DNA of 64,000 nt from Acidobacteriota bacterium (GCA_003170135.1 PMZR01000017.1:1-64000), one strand, 5' to 3'. Positions 8,369 through 18,245 are shown, counted from the stretch's first letter. Translations and numbers: made by a program. Notes: generated by a model not told the origin, from the letters alone.

Positions 8369-9349
8369 GTGCAACAGATGGTGCTCGAGGCTACGAACCC
8401 GGACGACCGGCTCGGGGTGAACGCTCCTCGCGGGGCGGCCGTGGAGGTCACGCGTCTCAACCATCGATACGGCGACCGGCAGGCGCTCGCCGACGTCAGC
8501 TTCACGGTGAACCCGGGCGAGATCGTCGGGGTGCTCGGCCCGAACGGCGGCGGCAAGACCACGCTCTTCCGCATCGTGACGACGCTGATGCTGCCGCTGT
8601 CAGGGACGGTGCGCGTGTTCGGCGCGGACGTGGTCACGCGCCCGGCGGCCGCCCGGCGGCAGATGGGCGTCGTCTTCCAGGCGCCCGCGCTCGACACGCG
8701 GCTGACCGTCGTCGAGAACCTGCGGCACCAGGGACACTTGTACGGCCTTCGCGGCGCCGACCTCACCGCGCGGATTCACGACGTGCTGGCGCGCGTGGGC
8801 CTGGACGACCGCGGCCGCGACCTGGTCCGCCGCCTGTCTGGCGGCCTGCAGCGGCGCGCGGAGCTGGCCAAGGCGCTGTTGCACCGGCCGGCCCTGCTCA
8901 TCCTCGACGAGCCGAGCACCGGCCTCGACCCCGCCGCGCGGCGCGAAGTGTGGCAGCACCTGCAGACATTGCGCGACCGCAACGGCACGACGGTCCTGCT
9001 GACGACGCACCTGATGGACGAGGGGGCGGGCTGCGACCGCGTGGCCATCCTGCACGAAGGCCGGCTGGTGGCAATGGGCGCGCCCGACACGCTCACGCAG
9101 GCGATCGGCGGCGACGTCATCACGATCACCGCGCGGGACGCGGCCTCGCTGTCGGAGCGAATCGCACGCCGGTTCGGCGTGAAGGTCGAGACCGTTGACG
9201 GGCGCCTGCGCCTCGAGCGTGAACGCGCCCACGAGTTCATCCCCGAGCTGGTGGAAGCGTTCCCCGGCGAGGTCGACGCCATCACGTTCGGCAAGCCGAC
9301 GCTCGAGGACGTGTTCGTGCACTACACGGGGAAGAGGTTATCGGAATAG
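8369..9349 (+). CDS. ABC-2 type exporter, ATP-binding subunit
   Basis: A 326-residue ATPase of the DrrA/CcmA-like class. Walker A is GPNGGGKTT (57-65), the signature is RRLSGGLQRR (around 156-160), Walker B is LLILDEP (D180, E181) and the switch His is in TTHLMDE (H214). The C-terminal ~80 residues form the extra domain common in ABC-2 ATPases. The start is GTG at 8369, with an in-frame ATG three codons on. It pairs with the permease after the heptamer array. Its place between ctaB and the DUF420 gene suggests export or assembly related to the oxidase; the substrate is unknown. Confidence 0.93.
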   Translation: MQQMVLEATNPDDRLGVNAPRGAAVEVTRLNHRYGDRQALADVSFTVNPGEIVGVLGPNGGGKTTLFRIVTTLMLPLSGTVRVFGADVVTRPAAARRQMGVVFQAPALDTRLTVVENLRHQGHLYGLRGADLTARIHDVLARVGLDDRGRDLVRRLSGGLQRRAELAKALLHRPALLILDEPSTGLDPAARREVWQHLQTLRDRNGTTVLLTTHLMDEGAGCDRVAILHEGRLVAMGAPDTLTQAIGGDVITITARDAASLSERIARRFGVKVETVDGRLRLERERAHEFIPELVEAFPGEVDAITFGKPTLEDVFVHYTGKRLSE

Positions 9350-9350
9350 T

Positions 9351-9422
<72 letters not shown>

Positions 9423-9426
9423 GTTC

Positions 9427-10209
9427 ATGCTCCTGGCGACCTACACTCTCTGGCTTCGCGAGATCGTGCGGTTCTACCGCGATCGCAGCCGCGTCCTGGG
9501 CGCGCTCGGGTCGCCGCTCGTGTTCTGGTTCCTCATCGGCTCCGGCCTCGGGCGGTCGTTTCATGGCGGGCTTGGCCAGCAGCCGTTGCCGGGCGGCTAC
9601 CTGCAGTACTTCTATCCGGGCACGCTCGCCCTCATCCTGCTCTTCACCGCGATCTTCTCGACGATCTCGATCATCGAGGATCGCCAGGCCGGGTTTCTCC
9701 AGGGCGTGCTCGTCGCGCCGGTCCCGCGCGCGGCGATCGTCCTCGGCAAGATCCTCGGCGGGACGACGCTGGCGGCCCTGCAGGGCGCCATCTTCCTGGT
9801 GCTTGCGCCCTTCGCGCATGTCACGATGCGGATGGTGGACCTGCCAGGGCTGGCGCTCGTCATCCTGCTCGCCTCGTTCGGCGTCACCGGCCTCGGCTTC
9901 CTGATCGCCTGGAGGCTCGAATCGACGCAGGGCTTCCACGCGATCATGAACCTGTTCCTGATCCCGATGTGGATCCTGTCGGGCGCGCTCTTCCCGGCTT
10001 CCGGCGCGGCCGGGTGGATCCGCGCGCTGATGCTGGTCAACCCGCTGACCTACGGCGTGTCGGCGCTGCGGGCGCTCTTCTCGGGCGGGAACGTGGCGGG
10101 CGAGCCGTCGCTGGCCGTGTCGATTGGCGTGATGGCGGCGTTCGCGATCGTGATCCTCATCGTCGATGCGATGGCGGTGCGGCAGCGGCGGCATGTGGTC
10201 CCGGCCTGA
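9427..10209 (+). CDS. ABC-2 type exporter, permease subunit
   Basis: A 260-residue ABC-2 membrane protein with six predicted helices: WLREIVRFYRDRSRVLG amphipathic entry, PLVFWFLIGSG, the conserved YFYPGTLALILLFTAIFSTISIIEDRQAGFLQGVLVAPV region, and the late WILSGALFPASG...NPLTYGVSALR signature. It forms the membrane half of the exporter with the ATPase upstream. The start codon is only about five bases from a CAGTAGR array, so no Shine-Dalgarno sequence is apparent. Confidence 0.93.
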   Translation: MLLATYTLWLREIVRFYRDRSRVLGALGSPLVFWFLIGSGLGRSFHGGLGQQPLPGGYLQYFYPGTLALILLFTAIFSTISIIEDRQAGFLQGVLVAPVPRAAIVLGKILGGTTLAALQGAIFLVLAPFAHVTMRMVDLPGLALVILLASFGVTGLGFLIAWRLESTQGFHAIMNLFLIPMWILSGALFPASGAAGWIRALMLVNPLTYGVSALRALFSGGNVAGEPSLAVSIGVMAAFAIVILIVDAMAVRQRRHVVPA

Positions 10210-10266
10210 AGGGGACCACGCGAATCGTGGAGCAGGACTTTAGTCCTGCTTGCGCCCGAGCACTGA

Positions 10267-10686
10267 ATGGACATCCACACCCTGCCAACGGTCAACGCCA
10301 TTCTGAACGGCACCGCCGCCGTCCTGCTGGCGTGCGGCTTCGCGATGATCCGGCGGCGGCGCATAGCAGCCCATCGCGCCTGCATGATCGCCGCGTTCTC
10401 CTGTTCGCTGCTCTTCCTCGCGTCCTACGTCATCTATCACGCGCAGACGGGCTCACATCCGTTCCCCGGCCAGGGTGCCGCCCGCCCGATCTATTTCTCG
10501 ATCCTGATTTCGCACGTCACGCTCGCCGCCCTCATCCTGCCAATGGCGATCGTCACGCTGGCGCTGGCGCTAGGCGCGCAATACGGCAGGCACATGAAGA
10601 TTGCGCGCTGGACGCTGCCGCTCTGGCTCTACGTCTCGGTGACGGGGGTCGTGATCTACGTGATGCTGTACCGCGTCGCGTGGTAG
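10267..10686 (+). CDS. ctaM: DUF420 membrane protein (CtaM-like oxidase assembly factor)
   Basis: A 139-residue, four-helix membrane protein of the DUF420 family. It opens with the family-typical LPTVNAILNGTAAVLLACGF and contains conserved histidines in AAHRACMIAAFSCS, YVIYHAQTG, LISHVTLA and YGRHMKIARWTLPLWLYVSVTGVVIY. DUF420 members (YozB/CtaM of Firmicutes) are needed for active aa3-type oxidase. Its place behind ctaA, ctaB and an ABC exporter supports the same job here. The last gene of the block, it ends at a long heptamer hairpin. Confidence 0.85.
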   Translation: MDIHTLPTVNAILNGTAAVLLACGFAMIRRRRIAAHRACMIAAFSCSLLFLASYVIYHAQTGSHPFPGQGAARPIYFSILISHVTLAALILPMAIVTLALALGAQYGRHMKIARWTLPLWLYVSVTGVVIYVMLYRVAW

Positions 10687-10694
10687 GGGAGATA

Positions 10695-10890
10695 GTGCGA
10701 CGTGCGAAGTGCGGGGTGTGAAGTGCGGGGTGCGGAGTGCTGAGTGCAAAGTGCTGGGTGCAACGTGCCCGGTGCTCGGTGCTGAGGTGCACAGTGCCCA
10801 GTGCTGAGTGCCCGATGCGGCCCGTTGCACCGCGCACGTAGCACCGCACGTCGCACGCCGCACCGCACCTCGCACGCCGCACTTCGCACT
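10695..10890. repeat. Heptamer inverted-arm element (GTGCNNN / NNNGCAC)
   Basis: The left arm is about 130 bases of GTGCGAA, GTGCTGA and similar units. A short core CCGATGCGGCCCGTTGC follows, then about 60 bases of GCAC-type units, the reverse complement of the left arm. Transcribed RNA would fold into a long imperfect hairpin. It lies between convergent genes, so it could act as a bidirectional terminator. The stop codon of the minus-strand gene (10889) is made from the last repeat unit. Confidence 0.85.
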
Positions 10891-13393
10891 AGTAGATCAG
10901 ATATTTCGCCCGTAGCAGCCGCCACCGCGCTTCGTCGCCAGCCCACGACGAGGCGATCGCGGCCGGATCCTCCCCCGCCTGGATCCGCTTGATCACCTCG
11001 CGCGAACCGACCAGCCGGGCCGCGGCCTCGATCTGGAACTGCCCCGGATACAAGCGGTAGAGCGCGGATGCGAGTTCCACGCCGACGCGCACCGGCCTCA
11101 GCGCGTCCCGATCGGTCACCACCATGAACACGCCCTGGCACGCCTCGCCCTTGAACTTGTTGCCGGTGGGCGTGAACGACTCGGGGTAGAAGCGGACGCC
11201 GTCGAGTCGCCGCGCGTTCAGGTCCGCGGCCAGCCGCACGCCGTCGATCCACGGCGCGCCGATGTGTTCGAAGGGCGTGTCGGTTCCGCGTCCGACCGAC
11301 AGATTCGTCGCCTCGATGGCGCCGATGCCTGGATAGAGCGTCGCCTGCACGAGGCTGCGCATGTTGGGCGACGGGTTGACCCACGGCAGGCCCGTCTCGT
11401 CGAACCACATCTCGCGGCGCCATCCCTTGACGGCCACGACGGTGAGGTCGGCCCCGATCTTGTTCTCGCCGTTGAACAGCTTCGCCAGCTCGCCGAGCGT
11501 CATGGCGTGCCGAATCGGCATCGGGAAGTAGCCGACGAACGCCAGCAGTTCCTTGTCGAGCGTCGGGCCCTCAATCCGGAACCCGTCGATCGGATTCACC
11601 CGGTCGAGCAGCACCACGGCGATCTTGCGCTTTGCGGCTTCCTCCATCACATACGCGGTCGTCGTGATGTAGGTGTAGAAGCGCACCCCGACGTCCTGCA
11701 GATCGACGACCATCGTGTCGATGCCCTGCAGCTCCTCGCTGGTCGGCCGGAAGCTCTCGCGCGTGTCGCCGTACAGCGAGTAGATCGGCAGGCCGGTCTT
11801 CTCATCGCGTGACGAATCGACTTTCTCGTCGAGCAGGCCGCGAATCCCGTGTTCCGGGCTGAAGAGCGCCACCAGCTTCACCCCGTCCGCCTTGAAGAGC
11901 AGGTCGATCGTGGACGCGCCCGCCCGCGATCGGCCCGTCTGGTTCGTCACCAGCCCGACGCGCTTGCCGCGCAGCAGCCGGAAGTTGTCGGCCAGCAGGA
12001 CGTCGATGCCGTTCATGACCGGCGCCGGCGCCACGCGCGGCTGCGGTTCGGGACCGGCGGGCCCGAAGTCGCCCCCTCGCCGGGCGCTCGCCCGCAGTCC
12101 GGCGGCGTCCACATCCTCGACGACGGCCGACGCCACCACGCCGGCGATCTTCGCGCGCAGTGGCGTGACGTCGCCCTTGCCGTCGGGATGCACCCGGTTC
12201 GAGAGGATGACCACGTAGGTGTCGGTGAACGGATCGACCCAGAGCGACGTGCCGGTGAACCCGGTGTGCCCGTACGATCCGATCGGGAACAGGTCGCCGC
12301 GATTCGACGAGTACGCGCTGTCCAGGTCCCAGCCGAGGCCGCGAACCGCCGGCTGCCCGGGCGGCGTGGCCGCCGTGGTCATGCGCAGGACGGCGAGCGG
12401 CGCGAGCACGCGCGCCGCGCCCAGGCTGCCGCCGTGCAGCAGCATCCGGCAGAACACCGACAGATCCGCCGCCGTGCTGAAGAGGCCCGCATGGCCGGCG
12501 ACGCCACCCATCCGGCGCGCCGTGGGATCGTGGACGATGCCGCGCAGCATGACGGCGCCGGGCCCGGTGCACGGCCAGCCAAGCGGCGTGCACTTCTCGG
12601 TGGGCGCGATCCGCGGCCGCAGCGAGGCGGGCGGCGTGAACATCGTGTCGCGCATGCCGAGCGGACCGAAGACATGTTCGGCGGCGAACTTGTCCAGCCC
12701 GGTGCCGGAGACGCGCCGGACGATGTCGCCGAGCAGGACGTAGTTGATGTCGCTGTAGACGAACCGTTCGCCCGGCGCCGAGGTCGGCACCTCCTCGATC
12801 GCCCGCGCAATCGCGGTGTCCGCGTCGGAGAACTCCTCGGTCATGTCGAGATCCGGCCGCAGGCCCGAGAGATGCGTCATCAGGTGGCGAATCGTGATGC
12901 CGCCCTTGCCGTAGCGCTCGAACCCCGGAATGTACGCCGCCACGCGGTCGTTCAGCCGGACGCGGCCGTCCTCGACGAGAACCAGCACGCTCGTCGTCGT
13001 CGCGACAACCTTGGTGAGCGACGCGAGATCGAAGATCGTGTCGAGCGTCATCGGCTCGATCGACGGCTCGAGCGCGCGGTTGCCGAATGCCTTCTGGTAG
13101 ACGATCGCGTCGCGATGGCCCACGAGAACGACGGCGCCCGGCAGTTGGTGCTCCTTGATGGCCGCCTCGACGAGCGCATCGATGTGCGCGAGCCGATCGA
13201 GGTCGAGGCCCGAGCGGTTGGCTGGCGCGCGTGGCGTGACTGCCGGCGCCGGCGCCGCCTGCGGTCTCGTTGCCGGCGCGCCTTGTCCGACCCGGCGCCC
13301 CTCAGGGCCCGTGGCGCCCGCCAGCGAGCCGGCGATCGCAACGGCGACGATGAGGGCCGGGAGCAGCGCGAAACGAGGCAGGAAGTGGCGCAT
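10889..13393 (-). CDS. Serine hydrolase/amidase (AmiE-like) fused to NamZ exo-beta-N-acetylmuramidase
   Basis: An 834-residue secreted two-domain protein. A signal peptide (5-26) precedes a beta-lactamase-fold serine hydrolase (about 65-430). Its active-site motifs are S125-L-T-K128, Y213-S-D215 and H376-T-G378. Residues 461-834 are a DUF1343 domain (VGLVTNQTGRS, ALFSPEHGIRG, VDLQDVGVRFYTY), the family of the B. subtilis exo-muramidase NamZ. In Bacillus a beta-lactamase-fold amidase (AmiE) and NamZ are separate enzymes of one muropeptide recycling route; here they are one chain, so it probably strips peptide and then releases MurNAc in the periplasm. The exact activity of the first domain is inferred from fold and pairing. 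Transcribed divergently from the sulfatase cluster. Confidence 0.88.
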   Translation of the reverse strand: MRHFLPRFALLPALIVAVAIAGSLAGATGPEGRRVGQGAPATRPQAAPAPAVTPRAPANRSGLDLDRLAHIDALVEAAIKEHQLPGAVVLVGHRDAIVYQKAFGNRALEPSIEPMTLDTIFDLASLTKVVATTTSVLVLVEDGRVRLNDRVAAYIPGFERYGKGGITIRHLMTHLSGLRPDLDMTEEFSDADTAIARAIEEVPTSAPGERFVYSDINYVLLGDIVRRVSGTGLDKFAAEHVFGPLGMRDTMFTPPASLRPRIAPTEKCTPLGWPCTGPGAVMLRGIVHDPTARRMGGVAGHAGLFSTAADLSVFCRMLLHGGSLGAARVLAPLAVLRMTTAATPPGQPAVRGLGWDLDSAYSSNRGDLFPIGSYGHTGFTGTSLWVDPFTDTYVVILSNRVHPDGKGDVTPLRAKIAGVVASAVVEDVDAAGLRASARRGGDFGPAGPEPQPRVAPAPVMNGIDVLLADNFRLLRGKRVGLVTNQTGRSRAGASTIDLLFKADGVKLVALFSPEHGIRGLLDEKVDSSRDEKTGLPIYSLYGDTRESFRPTSEELQGIDTMVVDLQDVGVRFYTYITTTAYVMEEAAKRKIAVVLLDRVNPIDGFRIEGPTLDKELLAFVGYFPMPIRHAMTLGELAKLFNGENKIGADLTVVAVKGWRREMWFDETGLPWVNPSPNMRSLVQATLYPGIGAIEATNLSVGRGTDTPFEHIGAPWIDGVRLAADLNARRLDGVRFYPESFTPTGNKFKGEACQGVFMVVTDRDALRPVRVGVELASALYRLYPGQFQIEAAARLVGSREVIKRIQAGEDPAAIASSWAGDEARWRLLRAKYLIY

Positions 13394-13565
13394 GCAGTCC
13401 TCGCAGCGTTTGTGGAGAGGCCGGCAGATATCCTATACTTGGCCCGCCAACAACCGCGCCTATTGTAGCCGGGCTTGCCCTGCCGGAAGGCGTACGAACG
13501 CGGCAATTCCGCCGCACATGCCCCGCCCGGGGGCAGCCGAGCCCGTCTTCGAAGAGTCCTGCCCG

Positions 13566-15848
13566 ATGCCCGACAATCCGCAGCCGCAATCTTCGCCTCG
13601 TACCTACGAAAGACGACTGCGGCTCGGGCGATTTGCGTTGATCCTGGCGGTTCTTGCGGCAGCGGTCGTCGCCGCCGCCGCCGGCGGCTGGCGCTTCGCG
13701 CGCACATCGTCGGCGCCCTCGGCCGGTCCGATCATCCTGATCTCCATCGACACGCTGCGCGCCGACCATCTTCCGCTCTACGGGTATCGGAGCATGCGCA
13801 CGCCGGCCTTCGACGCCCTGGCGGCCGAGGGCGTCGTGTTCGATCACGCATACGCCCATTCGCCGCAGACCCTGCCGTCGCACGCGTCGATCCTGTCCGG
13901 ACAGCTGCCGTTCGAGACCGGCGTGCGCGACAACGTCGGGTTCGCGATCCGGCCCGACACGAAGCTCCTGCCGCGGCTGCTGAAGGCGCGCGGCTACAAG
14001 AGCGGCGCGGTGGTGTCCACATACCTGCTGCGCAAGGAGACCGGCCTGGCGCAGGGTTTCGATTTCTACGACGGCGAGTTGCCCGCGCCGCCGGCCGACC
14101 ATCCGTTCGCGCCACCGGCACGGACCGGCGAGGACTCGGTGGCGGCCGCGCAGAAGTGGATCGCGTCGCTGTCCTCGCCCCGTTTCTTCCTTTTCCTGAA
14201 CATCGACGACCTGCACGCGCCCTGCGAGCCACCTGACCGCTTCAAACAGATGTCGCCGTACGACGGCGAGATCGCGCACGCGGACGAAATCGTCGGGCGT
14301 TTCCTGAAGTGGCTCAGGGGCCGCGGCCTGTACGACCGGGCCACCATCGTCCTTTTGTCCGACCACGGCGAGGGGCTCGGTGATCACGGCGAGCAGGAGC
14401 ACGGATTGTTTCTCTACGACGAAACGATCCGCGTGCCGCTCGTCGTCAAGCTTCCGCGTGACGTCAACCACGGCCATCGCGTCGCCCTGCCGGTGCAGCA
14501 CATCGACGTGGTGCCGACGATCCTGGATCTGCTGGACCTGTCGCGGCCGGCGGGGCTTCGCGGCCGCAGCCTGCGGGCGCTGCTCGAAGGACGCCCGGCG
14601 AAGCTTGCCGACCAGCCGATCTATGCCGAGTCGTTCAGCGCGCGGGACCGCTTCGGCTGGAGCGAGATCCGGGCGATCACCGCCGGCGGCTATCGGTACA
14701 TCAGGGCGCCGCGCGAGGAACTCTACGACCTGACCCAGGATCCCGCCGAGCGGACCAACCTGCTGCCCGATCGCGCGGACAGCGGCCAGGCGATGCGCGC
14801 AGCCTTTGACGGTCTCGTGGCGAACCCGTTTGCGGCCACAGCCCCAGGCGACCCGATGCCGGCGCCGGTGCCGGTTGTGCCGACAGTCGAGGAACGCGAG
14901 CGCCTCGCGTCGCTCGGATATGTCGGAACGGGACCGGCCATTCCTGTGGCGGTTCCAGGCCAGCAACTGCCCGATCCGAAAGACGAGATCGCCGCCTACG
15001 AGCGGTGCCGGCAGGCGATGGCGCTGGCCGGACAGCAGCGCTACGCGGACGCGGCGGCGATCTACCGCGAAGTCCTTGCGCAGGGTCCGGCACTTGCCGG
15101 CGTGTGGATACAACTTGCCCAGGTGCTCGACCGTGCAGGGCGCGCGGCCGACGCGGTCGACGCCTTCGAGCACGCCGCGCAGCTCGTACCGGGCGAACCC
15201 GTCGCGCTGCTCGGCGCCGCCGACGGCCTGCTGCGGCTGGGCAAACCGGCCGACGCGAAGACGCAGGCGGCGCTCGCGATCGCACAGGCACCGGCGGCGG
15301 CGCACGAACTGCTGGCGCGGATCGCGCTCGCGCGCGACGACGCGGCCGACGCCAGGCGCCAGGCGGATCTCGCGCAGCAGGCGGACCCGGCCCTGCCGAT
15401 GCCGCTGTTCGTGCAGGCCATGCTGCTCTACCGGGCAGGCAAGTACGAGGAGGCGGCGCCGGTGTTCGAGCAGGCGCTGCAGACGGCGCAGAATCGACCG
15501 ACGCCCATCCGCGACCTGCACTACTACTACGCCGACACGCTGGGCAGGCTCGAGCGCTTTTCGGACGCGGAGGCGCAGTTCAAGGAGGAGATTCACCTGT
15601 TCCCGCGCGGCATCCCCGCGCGCGTCAGCCTCGCGATGCTCTACCGCGCCGAGCGCCGCACCGACGACCTCCCGCTCGCCATCGAGGACCTGCTTCGCGC
15701 CGCCCCGACGCCGGAAGGCTACGCGACCGCGGCGAGGCTCTGGACGATCTTCGGCGACAAGGACCGCGCCTCGGCCGCGCGCGCCGACGCCAAGCAGCGC
15801 TTCGGCCGCGACGCACTGGCCACGCGCGAGCCGGCGGTGAAGCACTAG
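13566..15848 (+). CDS. Sulfatase-like alkaline-phosphatase-fold protein with TPR (paralogue 1)
   Basis: A 760-residue membrane-anchored protein: one membrane segment (20-40), an alkaline-phosphatase/sulfatase-fold domain (about 55-400) and a TPR-rich C-terminal half (about 480-740). Metal-site motifs are SIDTLRAD (D62) and LLSDHGEGLGDHGEQEHG (D266, H267). The catalytic position, Cys or Ser with a later Arg in true sulfatases, reads Q-T102-L-P-S-H106. It therefore cannot form formylglycine by the usual route and a Thr nucleophile is likely, as in phospho- and phosphonotransferases of this superfamily. The start at 13566 places the membrane segment normally. First of three tandem paralogues. 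Confidence 0.85.
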   Translation: MPDNPQPQSSPRTYERRLRLGRFALILAVLAAAVVAAAAGGWRFARTSSAPSAGPIILISIDTLRADHLPLYGYRSMRTPAFDALAAEGVVFDHAYAHSPQTLPSHASILSGQLPFETGVRDNVGFAIRPDTKLLPRLLKARGYKSGAVVSTYLLRKETGLAQGFDFYDGELPAPPADHPFAPPARTGEDSVAAAQKWIASLSSPRFFLFLNIDDLHAPCEPPDRFKQMSPYDGEIAHADEIVGRFLKWLRGRGLYDRATIVLLSDHGEGLGDHGEQEHGLFLYDETIRVPLVVKLPRDVNHGHRVALPVQHIDVVPTILDLLDLSRPAGLRGRSLRALLEGRPAKLADQPIYAESFSARDRFGWSEIRAITAGGYRYIRAPREELYDLTQDPAERTNLLPDRADSGQAMRAAFDGLVANPFAATAPGDPMPAPVPVVPTVEERERLASLGYVGTGPAIPVAVPGQQLPDPKDEIAAYERCRQAMALAGQQRYADAAAIYREVLAQGPALAGVWIQLAQVLDRAGRAADAVDAFEHAAQLVPGEPVALLGAADGLLRLGKPADAKTQAALAIAQAPAAAHELLARIALARDDAADARRQADLAQQADPALPMPLFVQAMLLYRAGKYEEAAPVFEQALQTAQNRPTPIRDLHYYYADTLGRLERFSDAEAQFKEEIHLFPRGIPARVSLAMLYRAERRTDDLPLAIEDLLRAAPTPEGYATAARLWTIFGDKDRASAARADAKQRFGRDALATREPAVKH

Positions 15849-15888
15849 GACGGACCACGCACGTCGCACCTCGCACATCGCAGATCTC
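15849..15888. repeat. Short remnant heptamer array (GCAC type)
   Basis: About four units of the form GCACGTC/GCACCTC/GCACATC start directly after the paralogue-1 stop codon. It looks like one surviving arm of a larger element. Confidence 0.6.
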
Positions 15889-15974
15889 TCCGGTTCCCTC
15901 GACCCCAACCTCGGCCGGCATCCAAGTTGCTACAATAGTGGCAGGGCTACTATCTCGAGCGACCGGACAGGACC

Positions 15975-18245
15975 ATGCCATCTCGCCCCCGCCCCCGGGC
16001 CGCAAGGCCGAATACTGCCGCGGTCGAACGTCGCGGCCTTTCTCGCACGCTCGCCGGCCTGGCCATCCTCGTAGCGGCCATCGTCGTGGCCTTCGCGGGG
16101 TGGCTGTTCGTAGCCCATCCGCGCTCACGGGGACAATCCGGCCCGATTGTCCTGATTTCAATCGATACCCTGCGCGCCGATCACCTGCCGGCCTACGGCT
16201 ACCGGGGCGTGACGACGCCGGCGATCGACGCCCTGGCTGCCGACGGCGTCGTGTTCGAGCGCGCCTACGCGCACGCGCCCCAGACGCTGCCGTCTCACAC
16301 CTCGATCCTCACGGGGCAACTGCCCTTCGAACACGGCGTGCGCGACAACGTCGGCTTCACCGTCAAGCCTGGCCAGCGCCTGCTCGCAGGGATGCTGGCC
16401 GGGCGCGGGTACACCACCGCCGGCTTCGCCTCCTCGTTCATCCTGCGCAAGGAAACCGGGATCGGGCAGGGATTCCAGGTGTACAACGCTGACACGCCGC
16501 CGCTCTCGCCGACGGCCACGTTCGGCACCGTGCGGCGTGACGGCTCCGAGACGCTGGCACTGGCCGAGCAGTGGCTCGACAAGCAGGCCTCGCCGCGCTT
16601 CTTTCTCTTCCTGCACTTCTACGAGCCGCATCGGCCGTACCGGCCGCCCGAGCGGTTCGCGCGGTACCCGAACCCGTACGACGGCACCATCGCATACGTC
16701 GATGAACTGGTCGGCCGGCTGGCCGCCGACCTGAAGGCGCGCGGCCTGTACGAGGGCGCGACGATCGCGCTCATCTCGGATCACGGCGAGGGGCTGGGCG
16801 ATCACGGCGAGCAGGAGCACGGCGTCTTCCTCTACGACTCGACGATGCACGTGCCGTTCATCGTGAAACTGCCGGGCGAGCGCGACGCGGGCAAGCGCGT
16901 GGCGGCGCCCGTCGAGCACATCGATCTCGTGCCCACGCTGCTCGACTTCGCCGGTGCGCCGATTCCACGCGACCTGCGCGGCAAGTCGTTGCGCGCCGCC
17001 ATGGACGGGTCGGACGCGTCGCTGGCCGACCGCGGCATCTATTCCGAGACCTTGTACCCGCTCTATCACTTCGGGTGGAGTCCGCTCTATGGGCTCACCG
17101 ATCTGCGCTACCGGTTCATCAGGGCGCCACGAGCGGAGCTGTACGACCTTGCGCGCGACGCCGGTGAGCTCCACAACCTGCAGGCTGAGCGCGCGCAGAC
17201 AGCCACGTCGATGCAGGCGGCGCTCGACACGCTCGCGGGCCCGCCCACCGTCGGTCAGTCATCGGCCGTGTCGGCCACCGACCTCGAGCGCTTCCAGGCG
17301 CTCGGCTACATCGGCTCGGCGCGCACGCCCACCGCCGCCGACGCGCACGGCGGCCTGCCGGATCCAAAGGACAAGGTCGCCGCGCTCGAGGCGTATCGCC
17401 AGGGCATCGACGCGAGGAGCGCCGGACACCTGGCGGACGCCGCTTCGGCGTTCCGGCGCGTGCTCGCCGACAACCCGTCCATGGTGGATGTCTGGGTGCA
17501 GTTGTCCGCGGTCCTCCTGCAGCAAGGGATGACGGCGCAGGCCGTCGAGGCGCAGAGCCGCGCCGTCCAGCTCGACCCGGGCCTGGCGGACAACCAGGTG
17601 ACGCTGGCGTCGGCGGAATTCACGCTGGGGCGACTCGACGCGGCGGCCGAACATGCGCGGCTCGCGCTTGGCGACAGGCCCGGCGTCGCGCACGAACTGC
17701 TGGCGCGCATCGCGCTGGCCCGCGGCAATGAGCCGGCGGCGCTCGAGGAGGCGCGCCTCGCGGCCCAGGCGGATCCGACACTGGCGTTTCCGCTCTACGT
17801 CCAGGGCGTCTCGCTCGCCCGGACCGGGAAGTACGACCAGGCGCTCCCGCTGTTCGAACGCACCATCGGCAATCTCGCGGCGCACCACTTCGAGATGCAG
17901 GACGTGCACCTGGCCACGGCCGACGCCCTGGCGCACCTGGGGCGAAACGGCGAAGCCGAAGTCGAGTTCCGCGAAGAGATGATGAAGTTCCCGCAGAATC
18001 CACGCGCGCGCATCGGTCTCGCCATGCTGTATCGCGCGGAAGGACGCGTTCGCGAGGCGAACGACGTGCTCGCCGACATGGTGCGCACCTCGCCCACGCC
18101 CGACACCTACGCGATGGCCGCGCGGACGTTGCAGATTCTCGGCGAGCCGGACGCCGCTCGCGACATCGTCGCGCGCGGCCTGCAGCAGTTCCCTGGCAAC
18201 CGCGAGCTGAAGGCCGTGGGGACAGCGGGAACGGGTGGTAAGTAG
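15975..18245 (+). CDS. Sulfatase-like alkaline-phosphatase-fold protein with TPR (paralogue 2)
   Basis: A 756-residue paralogue of the preceding gene with the same plan: membrane segment (about 25-48), catalytic domain with SIDTLRADHLPAYGY, the nucleophile region APQT104LPSHTSILTG, and ISDHGEGLGDHGEQEHG, then TPRs to the C-terminus. Thr again replaces the sulfatase Cys/Ser. The protein should face the periplasm and may use its TPRs to bind partners. The stop codon (TAG at 18243) lies inside a CAGTAGR-type repeat. Confidence 0.85.
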   Translation: MPSRPRPRAARPNTAAVERRGLSRTLAGLAILVAAIVVAFAGWLFVAHPRSRGQSGPIVLISIDTLRADHLPAYGYRGVTTPAIDALAADGVVFERAYAHAPQTLPSHTSILTGQLPFEHGVRDNVGFTVKPGQRLLAGMLAGRGYTTAGFASSFILRKETGIGQGFQVYNADTPPLSPTATFGTVRRDGSETLALAEQWLDKQASPRFFLFLHFYEPHRPYRPPERFARYPNPYDGTIAYVDELVGRLAADLKARGLYEGATIALISDHGEGLGDHGEQEHGVFLYDSTMHVPFIVKLPGERDAGKRVAAPVEHIDLVPTLLDFAGAPIPRDLRGKSLRAAMDGSDASLADRGIYSETLYPLYHFGWSPLYGLTDLRYRFIRAPRAELYDLARDAGELHNLQAERAQTATSMQAALDTLAGPPTVGQSSAVSATDLERFQALGYIGSARTPTAADAHGGLPDPKDKVAALEAYRQGIDARSAGHLADAASAFRRVLADNPSMVDVWVQLSAVLLQQGMTAQAVEAQSRAVQLDPGLADNQVTLASAEFTLGRLDAAAEHARLALGDRPGVAHELLARIALARGNEPAALEEARLAAQADPTLAFPLYVQGVSLARTGKYDQALPLFERTIGNLAAHHFEMQDVHLATADALAHLGRNGEAEVEFREEMMKFPQNPRARIGLAMLYRAEGRVREANDVLADMVRTSPTPDTYAMAARTLQILGEPDAARDIVARGLQQFPGNRELKAVGTAGTGGK

